Part shown: piece after piece, positions 62,351 through 64,000 of the stretch
How the letters are laid out: every line of letters begins with the position of its first letter
Position numbering within the stretch: the stretch's first letter is position 1
Notes under the pieces: model-generated
Seen by the model: the letters and a program-made list of their open reading frames with translations, nothing else
Told to the model about the DNA's origin: nothing
Database searches by the model: none
Translations under genes and position numbers: made by a program
Assembly (NCBI RefSeq): GCF_025506275.1
Contig: NZ_QYCP01000094.1
Location: 203,331-267,330, forward strand
Reading direction: 5' to 3'
Source: Brevibacterium permense
GTDB lineage: Bacteria; Actinomycetota; Actinomycetes; Actinomycetales; Brevibacteriaceae
DNA length: 64,000 nucleotides

Positions 62351-63292
62351 TCAGACGATGAGGCCCGCGGGTTCCTTCCCCTCAAGAACATCGATGACGG
62401 CTTGGGCCGCGGCCAACCCGGCCCGTTCTCGGGCCTCGACCGTCTGACCGGCCAAGTGGGAGGTGACCCAGACGTTGTCGAAGTTTCGCAGCGGGTTGTC
62501 CGCAGCCATCGGTTCGGTCTCGAGCACGTCGAGGGCCGCACCGGCGATCTGACCGTTATCGAGGGCGTCGACGAGGGCGGCCTCGTCGATGAGTGATCCG
62601 CGGGCGGTATTGATGAGGAACACGGTGTCCTTCATCGCCGCGAATCGGTCGGCGCCGATGATCGGGGTGCCGGTCGCTCGAGCGTGGAGGGTGAGGTAGT
62701 CTGCGGCCGCAACGACGGTGTCGACGTCGGCGAACTCGATGCTCGGGGCCGCCTCGGTGTCGGGGTGGGAGGTGCCGACGATGACATTCATGCCCAGAGC
62801 CGCACCGATTGCGGCGATCGCCTTGCCGCTGGGCCCGTATCCGATGACGCCGAGGGTCTTGCCGCGCAGCTCCGTCCCTGCGGTGCGCGGCCACTGACCT
62901 GCCTCGACGCCGGCGATGACGTCGCTCAAGCGCTTGGCACAGTTGAACATGAGCGCGAGCGTGAGTTCGGCGACGGCGTGGTGATTGACGCCGGGGGTGT
63001 TGGCCACGTGGATGCCGAGTTCCTGGGCCGAGTTGGTGTCGACGGAGTCGTAGCCGACTCCGCTGCGGGCGAGGATGCGGAGGTCGACAGCCTCGGCGAG
63101 CATGTCCTTGGTGATCGGTTCGCTGGCGACGATGGCGCCGACCGCACCCGTGAGGAGATGGCGCTGCTCATCCTCAGTGCGTCGACCGGCTGCCGGGGAG
63201 TAGACGGGGTCGAGTCCGTGCTCCCGCAGCAGCTGGTCGACGCTATCGCCGTGTTTGAGGTAATCGGTGGTGATGACGATGCGACAGCTCAT
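62351..63292 (-). CDS. D-2-hydroxyacid dehydrogenase, paralog of the gene at 57265
   Basis: 313 residues. Arg in LARSGVGYDSVD, Glu in VLETEPM, His in TSHLAGQTVEA; GVIGYGPSGKA is the nucleotide loop. Nearly colinear with the tartrate-locus paralog. ATG 63292 matches the paralog's N-terminus, but GTG 63310 has a better ribosome site (GAAGGGG). A GATGCG-TTG-CGCATC inverted repeat lies at 63322-63336. It is preceded on the same strand by a HutC-type regulator, its likely controller. Confidence 0.9.
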   Translation of the reverse strand: MSCRIVITTDYLKHGDSVDQLLREHGLDPVYSPAAGRRTEDEQRHLLTGAVGAIVASEPITKDMLAEAVDLRILARSGVGYDSVDTNSAQELGIHVANTPGVNHHAVAELTLALMFNCAKRLSDVIAGVEAGQWPRTAGTELRGKTLGVIGYGPSGKAIAAIGAALGMNVIVGTSHPDTEAAPSIEFADVDTVVAAADYLTLHARATGTPIIGADRFAAMKDTVFLINTARGSLIDEAALVDALDNGQIAGAALDVLETEPMAADNPLRNFDNVWVTSHLAGQTVEARERAGLAAAQAVIDVLEGKEPAGLIV

Positions 63293-63344
63293 GGTCGCGA
63301 GCTTAATCACTACACCCCTTCGATGCGTTGCGCATCCAAAACCC

Positions 63345-63417
63345 CCTTCCCTTACTACCCGACGACGGCCCAGATACCTCGCGCCAGGTTGCTGGGCCGC
63401 CGTCAGGTAGTAATAGG
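63345..63417. repeat. Long palindromic intergenic repeat, copy 2
   Basis: Same element and orientation as at 23175-23246: left arm CTTACTACCCGACGACGGCC, interior ATACCTCGCGCCAGGTTG, right arm CTGGGCCGCCGTCAGGTAGT and AATA. Arms pair with a few changes. It lies a few bases after the stop of the HutC-type regulator (63422), as copy 1 does after its gene. Confidence 0.9.
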
Positions 63418-63421
63418 GGTT

Positions 63422-64000
63422 TCAGTCGCCGGAGATGAGGGACATCGAGCTCGGGTTTCCGCGGGTGGAGTTCATGGTGAAGCTCGCCTTCCACGGCAGG
63501 TACCGGTCATCGGAGGATTCGATGACATCGCCTCCGGTGGTGAACGCTCGCCGACGCACTCGGAGCAGCGGGGTGCCCACCGGGACCTCGAGAAGAGCGG
63601 CGTCGTCGTCGTTCGCCCCGACCGCATCGATCGTGCGGGATGCCCGGTTGATGTCGACACCCTGGTTGATGAGCTCCTGATAGATCGAGCCCGAATCGGT
63701 GTCGAAGGCCAACACGTGCCGGCCGAACTCGAATGGATAGTTCAGACGTTCGACCATGGCCGGGGCCTTGTCCATGAGCCGCAGACGGAACACGGAGACG
63801 ATCGGATCGCCCTCTTCGATCCGCAGGCTCGCGGCCAGGGATTTCTCCGCCGGTTCCCGCGCCACACGCTGCGTGACCTGACCGGGAACAATGTCCGAGG
63901 CGTGGCACCACTGGGAAAACGAGATGACGTCGTCGAAGGACTGGGTGAGGACGTTGTCGAGCACAACCGTCCGCCGACCCCGCCCCGAGGAGATCAGCCC
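63422..64000 (-). CDS. GntR-family regulator, HutC/UTRA type, 5' end outside the window
   Basis: The visible ~192 codons are the UTRA effector domain and tail: FRLRLMDKAPAMVERLNYPF, LLEVPVGTPLLRVRRRAFTTG and SSDDRYLPWKASF are UTRA blocks. The frame continues open to base 64000, so the winged HTH lies beyond the edge. It probably regulates the downstream hydroxyacid dehydrogenase at 62351, from which it is separated by the palindromic repeat. Confidence 0.85.
   Translation of the reverse strand, partial: GLISSGRGRRTVVLDNVLTQSFDDVISFSQWCHASDIVPGQVTQRVAREPAEKSLAASLRIEEGDPIVSVFRLRLMDKAPAMVERLNYPFEFGRHVLAFDTDSGSIYQELINQGVDINRASRTIDAVGANDDDAALLEVPVGTPLLRVRRRAFTTGGDVIESSDDRYLPWKASFTMNSTRGNPSSMSLISGD

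Noticed and set aside
63322..63336. GATGCG-TTG-CGCATC inverted repeat as operator of the HutC-type regulator
   Set aside because: It is short, lies very close to the ribosome site of the dehydrogenase gene and has no second copy; noted only in that gene's entry.
1..64000. CRISPR arrays, rRNA, tRNA, intact insertion sequences or prophage genes
   Set aside because: I looked through the gaps for spaced repeats, tRNA-like cloverleaf arms and phage or transposase frames and found none beyond the listed remnants.

Overview
This 64 kb window is chromosomal DNA from a high-GC Gram-positive bacterium. Frequent GTG starts, strong GGAGG-type ribosome sites and the protein repertoire (Arr, CHY zinc finger, PucR, long MMPL exporter, TRAP and amidohydrolase operons) point to Actinomycetota. 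A Micrococcales genus such as Brevibacterium is my best guess, but the genus is inference. There is no rRNA, tRNA, CRISPR array, integrase or intact insertion sequence. Nearly all of it is accessory catabolism: small transporter-enzyme-regulator units for amines, peptides or amides, and dicarboxylic acids.

Left part (1-19.7 kb): a LacI regulator diverges from an APC permease/amidohydrolase operon. Next come an ISL3 transposase remnant, a TetR regulator divergent from an amine permease and copper amine oxidase, a His-rich membrane protein and a CHY zinc-finger protein. A deletion scar follows that joins a truncated deaminase to a truncated LysR gene. Then a POT symporter with an amidohydrolase, a DUF2891 protein, and an MFS/amidohydrolase/M20 hydrolase operon with a divergent double-domain Lrp regulator. 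At 19.7-21.0 kb is a lower-GC NUDIX + HNH-endonuclease pair; the endonuclease is broken by an exact 14-bp tandem duplication.

Middle (21-33 kb): a divergent locus that reads as a catabolic pathway for C5 branched dicarboxylates (mesaconate, methylsuccinate or itaconate type). It holds a CaiB-type CoA-transferase, class I fumarase/mesaconase, two acyl-CoA dehydrogenases, a 3-methylfumaryl-CoA (mesaconyl-C4-CoA) hydratase and a 2-methylfumaryl-CoA isomerase. A FadR-type GntR regulator and a DctPQM TRAP transporter lie on the other strand. A shared AATGCATT-centred palindrome sits in both promoter regions. No citramalyl-CoA lyase is present in the window.

33-50 kb: a divergent Nramp-like transporter, rifampin ADP-ribosyltransferase, a MarR-pirin-GNAT-AhpD-like run and an isochorismatase-family hydrolase (MarR and hydrolase share an operator-like repeat), a glutaminase remnant, an MMPL exporter, PucR plus hydantoinase A/B, a nitrilase, and a PepSY protein beside a His/Met-rich membrane protein.

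50-56 kb: a decayed AAC(6')-type acetyltransferase, then a 3.4-kb segment (APC permease, S58 peptidase, TetR) bounded by 86-bp direct repeats. These repeats are the 3' end of the neighbouring aldo/keto reductase gene, so the permease carries the reductase's C-terminal tail. 56-64 kb: a tartrate locus (tartrate dehydrogenase, D-2-hydroxyacid dehydrogenase, DAACS symporter, D-tartrate dehydratase, GntR regulator with three CTTATAAG sites), a YjbR protein, a second paralogous hydroxyacid dehydrogenase and the 3' part of a HutC-type regulator. A long palindromic repeat occurs twice, 40 kb apart, each copy just after a stop codon.
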